Positions 6,516 to 13,337 of a stretch of DNA of 13,587 bases are shown here, piece after piece. The notes beneath the pieces were generated by a model that made no database searches, had not been told where the DNA came from, and saw nothing but the letters and a program-made list of their open reading frames with translations. This DNA is from Bacteroidales bacterium (GTDB taxonomy: Bacteria > Bacteroidota > Bacteroidia > Bacteroidales > UBA10428): positions 1 to 13,587 of the forward strand of contig JAFGOZ010000260.1 of assembly GCA_016926235.1 (NCBI GenBank). The letters run 5' to 3'. The translations under genes were made by a program, and so were the position numbers. Each line of letters opens with the position of its first letter. Positions within the stretch are counted from its first letter, which is position 1.

Positions 6516-6547
6516 GTACCAAAGTATTAACCAAAAAAATCTAAATC

Positions 6548-6898
6548 ATGGTCACAATCGTGGATTTTCAGAAAAGAAAGAACAGTAAGGGTGAAGAATT
6601 CAACGCCCTGGTCCTTCAGTCCGGCCTTGAGCTAATCAAGTCCCATTCTTCTGGCAGGTATTACGCTACTGCCAAACGAACAACTATCCCATCGACTTTC
6701 GATGATGCCATGTGTCAGTCGCTTATCGGGACACAGATCCCAGGTACAGTTCAGCGGGTAGAATGTGAATCATATGAGTTCACTGTCCCTGATACCGGTG
6801 AAATCCTGACGCTTAATCACCGTTGGGTATACCTGAAAGAGAGTGAGGTTCTCGCTGCACAGGTTGTTGCTCCTGAGAAGGTAGCAATGCCACTTTAA
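6548..6898 (+). CDS. Small protein of unknown function in the recombination module
   Basis: A 116-residue soluble protein that I do not recognise. It is rich in alternating hydrophobic segments suggesting beta strands: MVTIVDFQKR, FNALVLQSG, RYYATAKRT, IPGTVQRVECESYEFTVP and LNHRWVYLKESEV. It has no signal peptide or membrane segment. The pattern could fit an OB-like barrel, and single-stranded-DNA-binding proteins often stand next to Sak4-like ATPases, so an SSB-like role is possible; that rests on context only. It heads the operon of the ATPase and the DUF3871 protein and is separated from the ATPase by a hairpin. Confidence 0.8.
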   Translation: MVTIVDFQKRKNSKGEEFNALVLQSGLELIKSHSSGRYYATAKRTTIPSTFDDAMCQSLIGTQIPGTVQRVECESYEFTVPDTGEILTLNHRWVYLKESEVLAAQVVAPEKVAMPL

Positions 6899-6904
6899 AA
6901 CTTC

Positions 6905-6930
6905 GGGGGTGAAATGCCCCCTATTTTATT
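6905..6930 (+). terminator. Intra-operon hairpin, terminator or attenuator
   Basis: GGGGG (6905-6909) pairs with CCCCC (6917-6921) around TGAAATG and is followed by TATTTTATT. It lies 6 bases after the stop at 6898 and 28 before the ATG at 6949, so it may only partly terminate and thus tune expression of the ATPase relative to the first gene. The following ACTTTAAACTTAT (6932-6944) recurs after the hairpin at 9082. Confidence 0.55.
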
Positions 6931-6948
6931 CACTTTAAACTTATACTT

Positions 6949-7803
6949 ATGCAATTACAGAAAGCAGAAAGAAAGCAGGCTGTCATTAAGCTTGCTATCC
7001 AGGGACCTTCAGGTTCCGGTAAGACATACAGTTCCTTACTGCTGGCTTATGGCCTGGCAGGGGACTGGGGACAAATCGCAGTCATAGATACAGAGAACAA
7101 CTCATCTCATCTCTATTCTCATCTTGGTAATTTCAATGTTTTAAGCCTTGCTGAGCCATTCTCACCTGAGAGGTATACAGAAGCCATCGAAACCTGTGAA
7201 AAGGCAGGTATGAAGGCTATAATCATTGATTCTATAAGCCAGGAATGGGACGGCATTGGTGGGATCATCGAGACTCATGGCAATATGACTGGTAATTCCT
7301 TTACGAACTGGAATAAGGTAACGCCCAGGCATAATGCCTTTGTACAAAAGATGCTTCAATCTCAATGTCATATCATTGCCACTATCAGGTCAAAGCAAGA
7401 CTATGTACTGACAGACAAGAACGGCAAGATGGTCCCGGAGAAAGTAGGCCTTAAGGGTGTAACCAGGGACGGTATGGACTATGAGTTTACTCTGGTCCTT
7501 GATCTTGATATCAAACACCAGGCAACAGCCTCCAAGGACCGGACAGGTTTGTTTGTCAATCCTATGCCTTTCCTTATCTCAGAAGCTACTGGTCAAAAGA
7601 TCAAGACCTGGTGCCAGGGAGAGGATCTGCTGAAGACAATCGAATCTCAGGTCTCAAATGCCACTTCAATCCAGGAGCTGCGGAACATACTTATCAAATT
7701 TCCATCACTCAGGGATAAGGTTGAACCATTGTGCCTGAAACGAAAGCAGGAGATGGAGAGTATTGTTCCTGATTCTGTTGTCGAACCACCAAAAACGCAA
7801 TGA
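6949..7803 (+). CDS. Sak4-like RecA-fold AAA ATPase (AAA_24 type)
   Basis: A 284-residue P-loop ATPase. Walker A GPSGSGKT (19-26) has Lys25 and Thr26; Walker B is AIIIDS (90-95) with Asp94; a sensor-like strand HIIATIRSKQD (141-151) follows, and a late TLVLDLD strand (181-187). This order, with EFTLVLDL and DRTG near the end, is typical of the AAA_24/Sak4-like family. Phage members are RecA-like single-strand annealing or strand-exchange proteins. The last 60 residues are helical, probably a family-specific tail. It is followed by DUF3871 with a 4-base overlap. Role in recombination or replication repair of the element is inferred from the family. Confidence 0.85.
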   Translation: MQLQKAERKQAVIKLAIQGPSGSGKTYSSLLLAYGLAGDWGQIAVIDTENNSSHLYSHLGNFNVLSLAEPFSPERYTEAIETCEKAGMKAIIIDSISQEWDGIGGIIETHGNMTGNSFTNWNKVTPRHNAFVQKMLQSQCHIIATIRSKQDYVLTDKNGKMVPEKVGLKGVTRDGMDYEFTLVLDLDIKHQATASKDRTGLFVNPMPFLISEATGQKIKTWCQGEDLLKTIESQVSNATSIQELRNILIKFPSLRDKVEPLCLKRKQEMESIVPDSVVEPPKTQ

Positions 7804-8765
7804 TCATGGAACTGGTAAATGTTAATCAGGATGTTGAAGTAATGGAAACATCATCTGACAGCTTCATTGTAGCCAACACACAACCTGTTGCATATAATGA
7901 ACTGAAACATAAGTGTATCATTCCTGTCTTTGCAAAGGACAATGAGACTACAGTAAGTCATGTAGATTTCATAGATGCTGTAGGTGAAGTATGCCACGAT
8001 TTCTTTGCCGGGGAGCAGGTATTATCTCCAGCGATCAGGGTGTCTCACCCAATCAAAGGCAGGACTCCTGAAGCAATGGGCAAACCGGCTAATTCACTAC
8101 TGGAGCATGAAAAGACTCTTTACTACGAAAGAATGGCCTTCCTGTATGAGATCCCGGGTATCAGTTCAGAGGTAGGAGGCAACAAGCTGTCACTGTGTGT
8201 TGGTGGAGTCAGGGCATATAACAATGAGAATCTGTATGGCAGGAAGTCAGAAGAGAGGTTCAAAGTCTTCATAGGCTTTAAGAACCATGTCTGTATCAAC
8301 CTATGTGTCCATACTGATGGTTATGCATCAGAGCTGAAGGTAATGTCAATCCCTGAGCTCTTTAACAGGATTTTCCAGCTTGTAACAGGCTTCAATGGTG
8401 CCCATCAGCTTGAAATGCTCAGGACCTTCTCTGATCATTCCCTGACTGAGCACCAGTTTGCACAGCTCATAGGCAGGGCAAGGTTGTACAATTACCTGCC
8501 ACAGAAGCAGAGGAAAAATATTGAGAAACTACCATTGTCTGACACCCAGATCAGTATTGTAGCCAGGGATTATTACCAGGACAAATCGTTCTGCAGGTCA
8601 GAGGATGGCAACATTGACATGTGGAAGGTCTACAACCTCTTTACCTCTGCTACCAAGAGCTCCTATATTGACACATTCCTTGACCGGACTGCAGGGTCTT
8701 TCCTATTCATTGCAGAGCTTATCAATCACATGAGAAGATCTTCGAGGTCCTGGTATCTGTCATAA
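7800..8765 (+). CDS. DUF3871 family protein
   Basis: A 321-residue soluble protein matching the DUF3871 pattern as I know it: an early FIVANT segment (22-27), HKCIIPVFAKDNETTVSH (37-54), a central VGGVRAYNNENLYG (134-147), and the ending YNLFTSATKSSYIDTFLDR (278-296). DUF3871 genes are found in Bacteroidetes mobile elements and resemble the DUF932 group of plasmid and phage proteins; biochemical function is unknown. The ATG at 7800 overlaps the ATPase stop as ATGA; a second Met at codon 3 (7806, MELV) is equally possible. Coupling to the Sak4-like ATPase suggests a shared role in DNA recombination or replication. Confidence 0.88.
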   Translation: MIMELVNVNQDVEVMETSSDSFIVANTQPVAYNELKHKCIIPVFAKDNETTVSHVDFIDAVGEVCHDFFAGEQVLSPAIRVSHPIKGRTPEAMGKPANSLLEHEKTLYYERMAFLYEIPGISSEVGGNKLSLCVGGVRAYNNENLYGRKSEERFKVFIGFKNHVCINLCVHTDGYASELKVMSIPELFNRIFQLVTGFNGAHQLEMLRTFSDHSLTEHQFAQLIGRARLYNYLPQKQRKNIEKLPLSDTQISIVARDYYQDKSFCRSEDGNIDMWKVYNLFTSATKSSYIDTFLDRTAGSFLFIAELINHMRRSSRSWYLS

Positions 8766-8767
8766 GA

Positions 8768-9031
8768 ATGAATCGTATGGATAATGAAAAGTACCTGCTT
8801 GAACTGTTGAGATGGGTATCATCAGACAGTTTGTTTGTGATAGACAAAAAAGGTAACCTGGGACGCATTTACTGTCCTTTTAAGGTTATCTGCCTGGTTA
8901 ACTTCCCCGATATCACCAAAGGTCAGAAAGTGGCTGTAGAGGCCGTTAAGTTGACCGTGGAGATAAGGGAGGTCTATATCATTAAGGGGACTGCCTATCA
9001 CATAGCATACTTCATGATAACCATTGAATAG
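8768..9031 (+). CDS. Small conserved-looking protein following DUF3871
   Basis: An 87-residue protein starting 2 bases after the DUF3871 stop, so it belongs to the same operon. The middle (GNLGRIYCPFKVICLV, 29-44, then KGQKVAVEAVKL) is strand-rich and has a pattern I associate with small proteins encoded beside DUF3871 in similar elements. There is no membrane segment, though the C-terminus is aromatic. Met4 (8777) is an alternative start. Function is unknown; a small OB- or SH3-like barrel is possible. Confidence 0.75.
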   Translation: MNRMDNEKYLLELLRWVSSDSLFVIDKKGNLGRIYCPFKVICLVNFPDITKGQKVAVEAVKLTVEIREVYIIKGTAYHIAYFMITIE

Positions 9032-9049
9032 TTGAGTTATGCTGCATTT
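9031..9049 (+). repeat. Direct repeat, copy 1 of 2
   Basis: GTTGAGTTATGCTGCATTT begins on the last base of the preceding stop codon. It recurs with one change (T to C) at 9323-9341. The two copies bracket the terminator at 9082 and about 200 bases with no convincing gene. Confidence 0.7.
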
Positions 9050-9081
9050 CCTCTTCGTTGGTTAGGTCAGTTATGTTAAGC

Positions 9082-9112
9082 GGGGTGGTGTGTAAACGCT
9101 ACCCCCTTTTAC
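9082..9112 (+). terminator. Terminator of the recombination operon
   Basis: GGGGTGGT (9082-9089) pairs with GCTACCCC (9098-9105), an 8-bp stem with two G-T pairs and an 8-base loop, then CTTTTA. It lies 50 bases after the last gene of the operon. ACTTAAAACTTAT (9111-9123) follows, almost identical to the leader before the ATPase gene. Confidence 0.65.
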
Positions 9113-9322
9113 TTAAAACTTATCACAAAAAATATTGCCCTCCAGGAGCTTTAATCTGTCACTTTCAAAGGCTAGGCGATATCAAGAGTCGCCCCGAATT
9201 AAGGCTAGCTCAGATAGGTTGTTTAAGCATCAAAATGGCAATCATTGAAGTTCAGCGCATTAAGGAGCAAAATAAGGAACCCAGGTCATCACAACCAATA
9301 GTTCAGAATACTAACTTTTCAG

Positions 9323-9341
9323 GTTGAGTCATGCTGCATTT
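9323..9341 (+). repeat. Direct repeat, copy 2 of 2
   Basis: GTTGAGTCATGCTGCATTT matches 9031-9049 at 18 of 19 positions. The copies are 292 bases apart. They could be footprints of an insertion or recombination event at the cargo boundary. Confidence 0.7.
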
Positions 9342-9422
9342 TGTTTGCGGTTGTTCTGAGACGGTTCACCTCAACCATAAAATCTCAAGAACCACTGAAA
9401 ACCAACCGTGCTAATTCCATCT

Positions 9423-9447
9423 ACCCGGGGTCCAAACCTGGGTGGGT
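9423..9447 (+). other. T-arm-like hairpin, possible degenerate attachment site
   Basis: ACCCGGG (9423-9429) pairs with CCTGGGT (9437-9443) with one G-T pair and a 7-base loop GTCCAAA, the size of a tRNA T-arm. Positions 9429-9447 match the minus-strand tRNA remnant at 70-88 at 13 of 19 positions, and all six differences are transitions. It is inverted relative to that remnant, so it is not a simple direct att partner. No full tRNA surrounds it. Confidence 0.25.
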
Positions 9448-9466
9448 GGATTTTATTAAAATTTCT

Positions 9467-9474
9467 TAAATTTG
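9467..9474 (+). promoter_or_regulatory. Candidate -7 element for the lipoprotein gene
   Basis: TAAATTTG is an exact match to the Bacteroidetes -7 consensus TAnnTTTG, 52 bases before the ATG at 9527. No TTTG -33 box is present at the usual distance, so this is tentative. Confidence 0.3.
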
Positions 9475-9526
9475 ATTATCTTCTTCAAAAGGAACACATT
9501 AGTCTCTTATATCTAAAAATACTGTT

Positions 9527-11179
9527 ATGAAACCATTTTCAATACAATTATTAAATTATCTAACTATTCTTTTATTAACATCATGTGCGCCACTTCAAAA
9601 AGGAATAGTTGTCTATGAAGGAAGACAGGATGAAATTATAGCTACAGAAAGAATTAAGAGCTTTATCAGTAATAATCCAAATCCATCAATAGTCCTTAGA
9701 GTTCCTATCACAGAAAAACAAGCAACCCAATCTGACCCCAATAGTTATATCTATAATGCAATTGAAAAGGAACTCGTAATTGCAGGATTTAATGTTAAAG
9801 ATAGGGGTTTGTTTAATGAGATTGTTAATAGTACTGCCGATCTTGACTATACAAGATTAAAAGAACTTACTGGTACAGAGCTAATATTAGAATTAGTTAG
9901 AATTGATCTTAATGTTGAGCATAAAACAAATAAAATATACGATAAAAAAGGCGAAGTAAGATTATCTGAAGATTATCTGATAATTAAAATTGGTGCTGCG
10001 ATTGAATTTAAACTTATAATCGTAGATGGAAATGATTATGGTGGTAGCTATTCATTCTATTTAACACCTTGTACTGATATTAATAGTAATAATTGTAATT
10101 GTTTTGTTGGATACAAAAATTACCCTAAAAAAGTGTACCCATACGTAGACATGTGTAATGAAGTCAAAAAGGGTGCATTTGAATATATTGATCAAGATGT
10201 TATGGAAGATTTTGTCAGGCAAGGCGTTAAACTAATGGTTCATGAAATTAAAGAAAGAGAAAATACTTCTCTTAATTCAAAGGCCTACATTAAAAAAGCG
10301 AACGTTATTACAGAACCGGCAACAGAGATAGGATATTTTTCCGTTAAATTAAATGGTGAAGTACTCACTGATATTGAGGGTTCAATTATACAAAAAGGAT
10401 TCAGTTACAGTGAAAATAATAAGAATCCTCAGATTACTGATAACGCCATCTATTCAGAAGATAAGACAAATAAATATAGCTCTATTTTAATAAATTTATC
10501 TCCCAATAGGACTTATTATTTTAGAGCATTCATTAAAAATAATTCAGGAATAGAATACGGATCAACAGTACAGTTCTCAACTACTAACCAATTGGTATAT
10601 GATATTAATGGTAATGCTTATAAAATTATTTCTATAGGGAATCAAGTATGGATGGCTGAAAATCTGAGAACAAATAAATTAAATGATGGAATGCCAATAT
10701 TTTATGTATCTAAAAAAGATACTTGGGAATCTCACAATCCTTCATTCTGCTTCTACAATAACCTACCTAAAAATGGTGAAAAATATGGTGCACTTTATAA
10801 TTGGGAAGCTGTAAAAACTGGAAAACTATGCCCATTAGGATGGTCAGTACCTGCTTCTCACGACTATAATATACTTGAAACTTATCTAGGTGGACCAAGT
10901 GTTGCTGGAGGATATATGAAAGAAAAATTATTGATTCATTGGGCGGGTCTTAATATAGGTGCAACAAATAGTAGTGGATTTTCAGGATTGCTGTCTGGGA
11001 AAAGAGATGGAAGAACCGATACATTTATAGATGAAGGTACTTCGGCTTATTTTTGGACAACTCTTCAACATGAAAACGAAATTCATTTAATATCACTACG
11101 ATTGGAAACAGCTTCTTTGATTAATATTTCAACTGATCCTAATACTGGTGCATCTGTACGTTGCATCAAGGATAATTAA
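9527..11179 (+). CDS. Lipoprotein with CsgG/LpoB-like, Fn3-like and FISUMP domains
   Basis: A 550-residue predicted envelope lipoprotein. The signal ends in LLTSC with lipidated Cys20. Residues about 40-240 resemble CsgG/LpoB-like domains: SIVLRVPI, then YIYNAIEKELVIAGFNVKDR and a LTGTELILELVRI strand, with six Cys at about 182-210 (PCTD, NNCNCF, DMCNE). Residues 255-353 form a fibronectin-type module (GFSYS, LSPNRTYYFRAF, GSTVQFST). Residues 358-550 are a FISUMP domain: DINGNAYKIISIGNQVWMAE, YGALYNWEAV, LCPLGWSVP, TNSSGFSGLLSGKRDG, AYFWTT and ASVRCIKD. FISUMP domains are extracellular and common in Bacteroidota, with unknown biochemistry. The gene is far more AT-rich than the backbone before it: one line I counted here (9961-10020) has 14 G/C in 60, against 30 in 60 at 8401-8460. 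It therefore looks separately acquired. Surface adhesion or assembly is a guess. Confidence 0.85.
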   Translation: MKPFSIQLLNYLTILLLTSCAPLQKGIVVYEGRQDEIIATERIKSFISNNPNPSIVLRVPITEKQATQSDPNSYIYNAIEKELVIAGFNVKDRGLFNEIVNSTADLDYTRLKELTGTELILELVRIDLNVEHKTNKIYDKKGEVRLSEDYLIIKIGAAIEFKLIIVDGNDYGGSYSFYLTPCTDINSNNCNCFVGYKNYPKKVYPYVDMCNEVKKGAFEYIDQDVMEDFVRQGVKLMVHEIKERENTSLNSKAYIKKANVITEPATEIGYFSVKLNGEVLTDIEGSIIQKGFSYSENNKNPQITDNAIYSEDKTNKYSSILINLSPNRTYYFRAFIKNNSGIEYGSTVQFSTTNQLVYDINGNAYKIISIGNQVWMAENLRTNKLNDGMPIFYVSKKDTWESHNPSFCFYNNLPKNGEKYGALYNWEAVKTGKLCPLGWSVPASHDYNILETYLGGPSVAGGYMKEKLLIHWAGLNIGATNSSGFSGLLSGKRDGRTDTFIDEGTSAYFWTTLQHENEIHLISLRLETASLINISTDPNTGASVRCIKDN

Positions 11180-11303
11180 CCAGGTATATAGGTGTTCGGG
11201 TTGCTCTAGTTTCTTTCCTGAAACTTTAAATTCCGGGAATTGGTGTGAGGATGAATTATTGACAATTTCTTTACAAACATTCGAAATTCATAACTTTACT
11301 ACT

Positions 11304-11786
11304 ATGGACTGTGCTTGTATTGGCATATTTAGAAAAACCCGACTGGACGAATCTTATCGGGATATACTGAAAATATATGAGTATCTGCTTAAAAAAGAAG
11401 CTATAACCTGGTTCTCAATTGCACTGGAATGGCATATGGAATCAACTTATACTGATTACGAAAGGGAAAAACTAACCAGGGTGTTTGGCAGTTTCCCGGA
11501 ACAGGAGATATTACTTTTCGGTGATTGTAACCTGATCTTTGTAGCCGCTCATGAATTAATAAAATACTTTGGTGGATTACTCAACGTAAGTATCGGCAGT
11601 AACAGAAAATACATAAACTCTTTCCCTGGTATCAAGATTCCAGTTCGCAAAGAGAAATACAGCCATGATCCGGACTATCACCTCGTGGATCATATATTCA
11701 TCAGGAAATTCTTTGCAGAAGGCCGCGAGGATAATTTTGAAAAGTATAAATTAGAGCCATTGCTCCCCAGTACTTATTTCATTTAA
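11304..11786 (+). CDS. Cytoplasmic protein of unknown function
   Basis: Starting at the ATG at 11304, the protein (MDCACIGIFRKTRLDESY...) has 160 residues. The frame stays open to an ATG at 11148 inside the lipoprotein gene, but the extra 52 residues look non-coding in character (Cys-rich, irregular), so 11304 is preferred. The mid-part YEYLLKKEAITWFSIALEWHMES and a later FGDCNLIFVAAHELIKYFGG are helical; the end (YHLVDHIFIRKFFAEGRED) is charged. There is no signal peptide. I do not recognise the family. It lies 21 bases before the next gene and probably shares a transcript with it. Its composition is nearer to the backbone than to the AT-rich genes on either side. Confidence 0.7.
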   Translation: MDCACIGIFRKTRLDESYRDILKIYEYLLKKEAITWFSIALEWHMESTYTDYEREKLTRVFGSFPEQEILLFGDCNLIFVAAHELIKYFGGLLNVSIGSNRKYINSFPGIKIPVRKEKYSHDPDYHLVDHIFIRKFFAEGREDNFEKYKLEPLLPSTYFI

Positions 11787-11807
11787 TAACTGTTAATCTG
11801 GCAATAA

Positions 11808-12224
11808 ATGTGTATACAGATAACCGATATTTTATTTGTTAAGGGTACAAGATATATGCTTTCTACCACTCCGTTAGATGATTACTGGACTAAAAAGAAT
11901 CCCAAACCGGAGATAAGAATACCACGAACAAGCTGTTATAGGGGATATGTTGCTACCTGGGAGATTATTGATAATTGTTTGTATATCATTCATCTGACAT
12001 TTCACGCACCTGAAAGAGATATGGGATTGCATTATATTTTCCCGAATAATCCGGGTAGGGTTAAAGCAACATGGTATTCAGGGGAACTAAGGGTGAACCT
12101 GGGTGATCGCATCAGGACCAATAATGAGGTTTATGACGATTGTATGTTCATAACCGAATCAGACTGGCTTATTCAGGTTAAGAAAGGAGAGGTTGTTAAC
12201 CAAAGGTACAAGGCCAACTATTGA
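11808..12224 (+). CDS. Protein of unknown function with a GY-W-LY beta-rich pattern
   Basis: A 138-residue protein, mostly predicted beta strand: YRGYVATWEIIDNCLYIIHLTF (44-65), FPNNPGRVKATWYSGELRVNLGD (79-101), then FITESDWLIQVKKGEVV. The order of Gly-Tyr-x-Ala-x-Trp, Leu-Tyr, Ala-x-Trp-x-x-Gly and a late Ile-x-x-x-x-Gly resembles a set of small bacterial hypothetical proteins I have seen described without function. There is no signal peptide. It is encoded 21 bases after its neighbour. A paired toxin-immunity or accessory function is conceivable from the two-gene unit, but nothing in the sequence shows it. Confidence 0.7.
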   Translation: MCIQITDILFVKGTRYMLSTTPLDDYWTKKNPKPEIRIPRTSCYRGYVATWEIIDNCLYIIHLTFHAPERDMGLHYIFPNNPGRVKATWYSGELRVNLGDRIRTNNEVYDDCMFITESDWLIQVKKGEVVNQRYKANY

Positions 12225-12512
12225 GTTACCAGAAAGAATAAAGGCCAAACAAAAACCAAACCTTGCCTAGTTACTTTAAAAGTCTTGTTCTAATCATTCA
12301 ATACTCTCATTTACAGAAAATTGCCTGCTACTCGCGACGGCTCGCCGGTTGGTTAATCAAATAATAAACAAAAAGAATGGACTATAATTCATCTAATTAT
12401 ATTTGTTCCAATGTGGCGACGTATAAAATAATTGACTTATATGTACTTGACAAAATAATATTGTAAATATTTCTTGTTATATTAGTAATGAATTCAATAA
12501 ATTAAAGAATAC
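12225..12512. other. Intergenic gap between cargo units
   Basis: 288 bases without a gene. A small GC-rich island in AT-rich surroundings contains a hairpin, GCGA-CGGC-TCGC (12334-12345), followed by GGTTGGTTAATC. No repeat or tRNA is recognised. A promoter-like pair precedes the secreted protein gene and is listed separately. Confidence 0.4.
12431..12463 (+). promoter_or_regulatory. Candidate Bacteroidetes promoter for the secreted protein gene
   Basis: ATTG (12431-12434; consensus TTTG) and TAATATTG (12456-12463; consensus TAnnTTTG) are spaced 21 bases apart, each one mismatch from consensus. They lie about 50 bases before the ATG at 12513. In such AT-rich DNA this is suggestive only. Confidence 0.35.
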
Positions 12513-13316
12513 ATGAAAACTATCTTTATTTGCGTAGTCGCTTTTTTAGTTCCTTTGTCCATTATCAAGGGTCAGAATGATATTATATATGATAAAATCA
12601 TATATAAAGATAAATCATCAATAGAATGTAAAGTTCTAAAAGTAACAAGTAATACTGTTGAAATTGATCCATCTGGAGACATCCCTTTTTTAATAATTGA
12701 TCGAGAAAAAATCAATTATATCATTTATTCAGACAATACGGTAGTAAATTTCCAAATTGATAATAATAAAGATAACAATCCTAATATTTCTATTAATGAT
12801 CCATCATATGTATCGTGGAGAAATTGTTCAACCGGTGCTGTTTATTATGAATCAATGCCAGGCAGTGGTTTTGGATTTTCTGTTGATGGCATAAGCTTTC
12901 CTGAAATTGGAACTAGAGGTAGTTTTTACTTGAAAAACAAATTAGAAATTAAAGGGTGCAAGGATAGTACTAGGTTAATTGTGAATTATGAAATAAAATT
13001 CAATTTTGATGAAAAGAATTGGGTTTTAGTAAATTACATTGATAATCTGGTATTAATTGTAAATATTACTTATAAAAATGAGACTATTTTCAAAAAAACT
13101 CAAGCAGTTCCAAATACTATTGAAATAACAAAACGTACAGGTTATGATTTACAAATAGGCTCTTTTGAATTTCATGAACAAAATTTTAATATTTCATTAA
13201 GTTTTAGTAAGGTTGTTCTTTCAAAATATCAACAATTCTATAATCGTTTTACAACGAGATTTAAAGTTGGCACTGAAGATTGGTTGCATTGGAGTGAAAT
13301 AAAACCATTGATATAA
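12513..13316 (+). CDS. Secreted or periplasmic protein of unknown function
   Basis: A 267-residue protein with a Sec signal peptide: MKT start, hydrophobic core IFICVVAFLVPLSII, likely cleavage near residue 20-21 before QND. Residues 25-80 (YDKIIYKDKSSIECKVLKV, TVEIDP, REKINYIIYSDNTVV) match a short beta domain frequent in Bacteroidota secreted proteins, of the form D-x-I-x-x-x-D-G-x-x-I-x-x-K-V followed by I-x-x-I-x-Y-x-(N/D)-x-x. The rest is beta-rich and unrecognised, with Asn- and Ile-rich composition. There is no lipobox. It is strongly AT-rich like the lipoprotein gene, which suggests a common source. It converges on the partial minus-strand gene with only 21 bases between. Confidence 0.75.
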   Translation: MKTIFICVVAFLVPLSIIKGQNDIIYDKIIYKDKSSIECKVLKVTSNTVEIDPSGDIPFLIIDREKINYIIYSDNTVVNFQIDNNKDNNPNISINDPSYVSWRNCSTGAVYYESMPGSGFGFSVDGISFPEIGTRGSFYLKNKLEIKGCKDSTRLIVNYEIKFNFDEKNWVLVNYIDNLVLIVNITYKNETIFKKTQAVPNTIEITKRTGYDLQIGSFEFHEQNFNISLSFSKVVLSKYQQFYNRFTTRFKVGTEDWLHWSEIKPLI

Positions 13317-13337
13317 ACACCTAAAACAATTTGATTT

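Larger units (their letters stand above)
6251..6547. promoter_or_regulatory. Divergent regulatory gap between the minus- and plus-strand operons
   Basis: This 297-base gap should contain both the promoter of the cold-shock operon (minus) and that of the recombination module (plus). I see no unambiguous -33/-7 pair. It contains a 6-bp hairpin CTGAGA/TCTCAG at 6269-6286 close to the cold-shock start, a strong terminator at 6367-6390 and a G/C-rich leader at 6483-6515, listed separately. Confidence 0.5.
9113..9526. other. Junction between element backbone and cargo, no convincing gene
   Basis: An open frame from a TTG at 9058 runs through here, but its protein has no recognisable pattern and it crosses a terminator, so I do not call it. 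The stretch contains the second copy of the 19-base repeat (9323-9341), an inverted repeat GGTTGAG/CTCAACC (9322-9328 with 9370-9376), a T-arm-like hairpin (9423-9443) and a promoter-like element before the lipoprotein. The base composition falls sharply after about 9450, which suits a cargo boundary. Confidence 0.5.

Noticed and set aside
9199..9260. Segment with GCTAGCTCAGATAGG that looks like a tRNA D-arm
   Set aside because: No acceptor pairing, anticodon arm or T-arm at the right distances could be assembled.
9058..9327. 89-residue open frame with a TTG start between the recombination operon and the cargo
   Set aside because: It runs through the operon terminator, its composition is irregular and no family pattern is visible.
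9031..9376. Possible integron attC site, from GTTAGGT and the GGTTGAG/CTCAACC inverted repeat
   Set aside because: The core sites do not match the paired RYYYAAC/GTTRRRY layout and no integron integrase is present.
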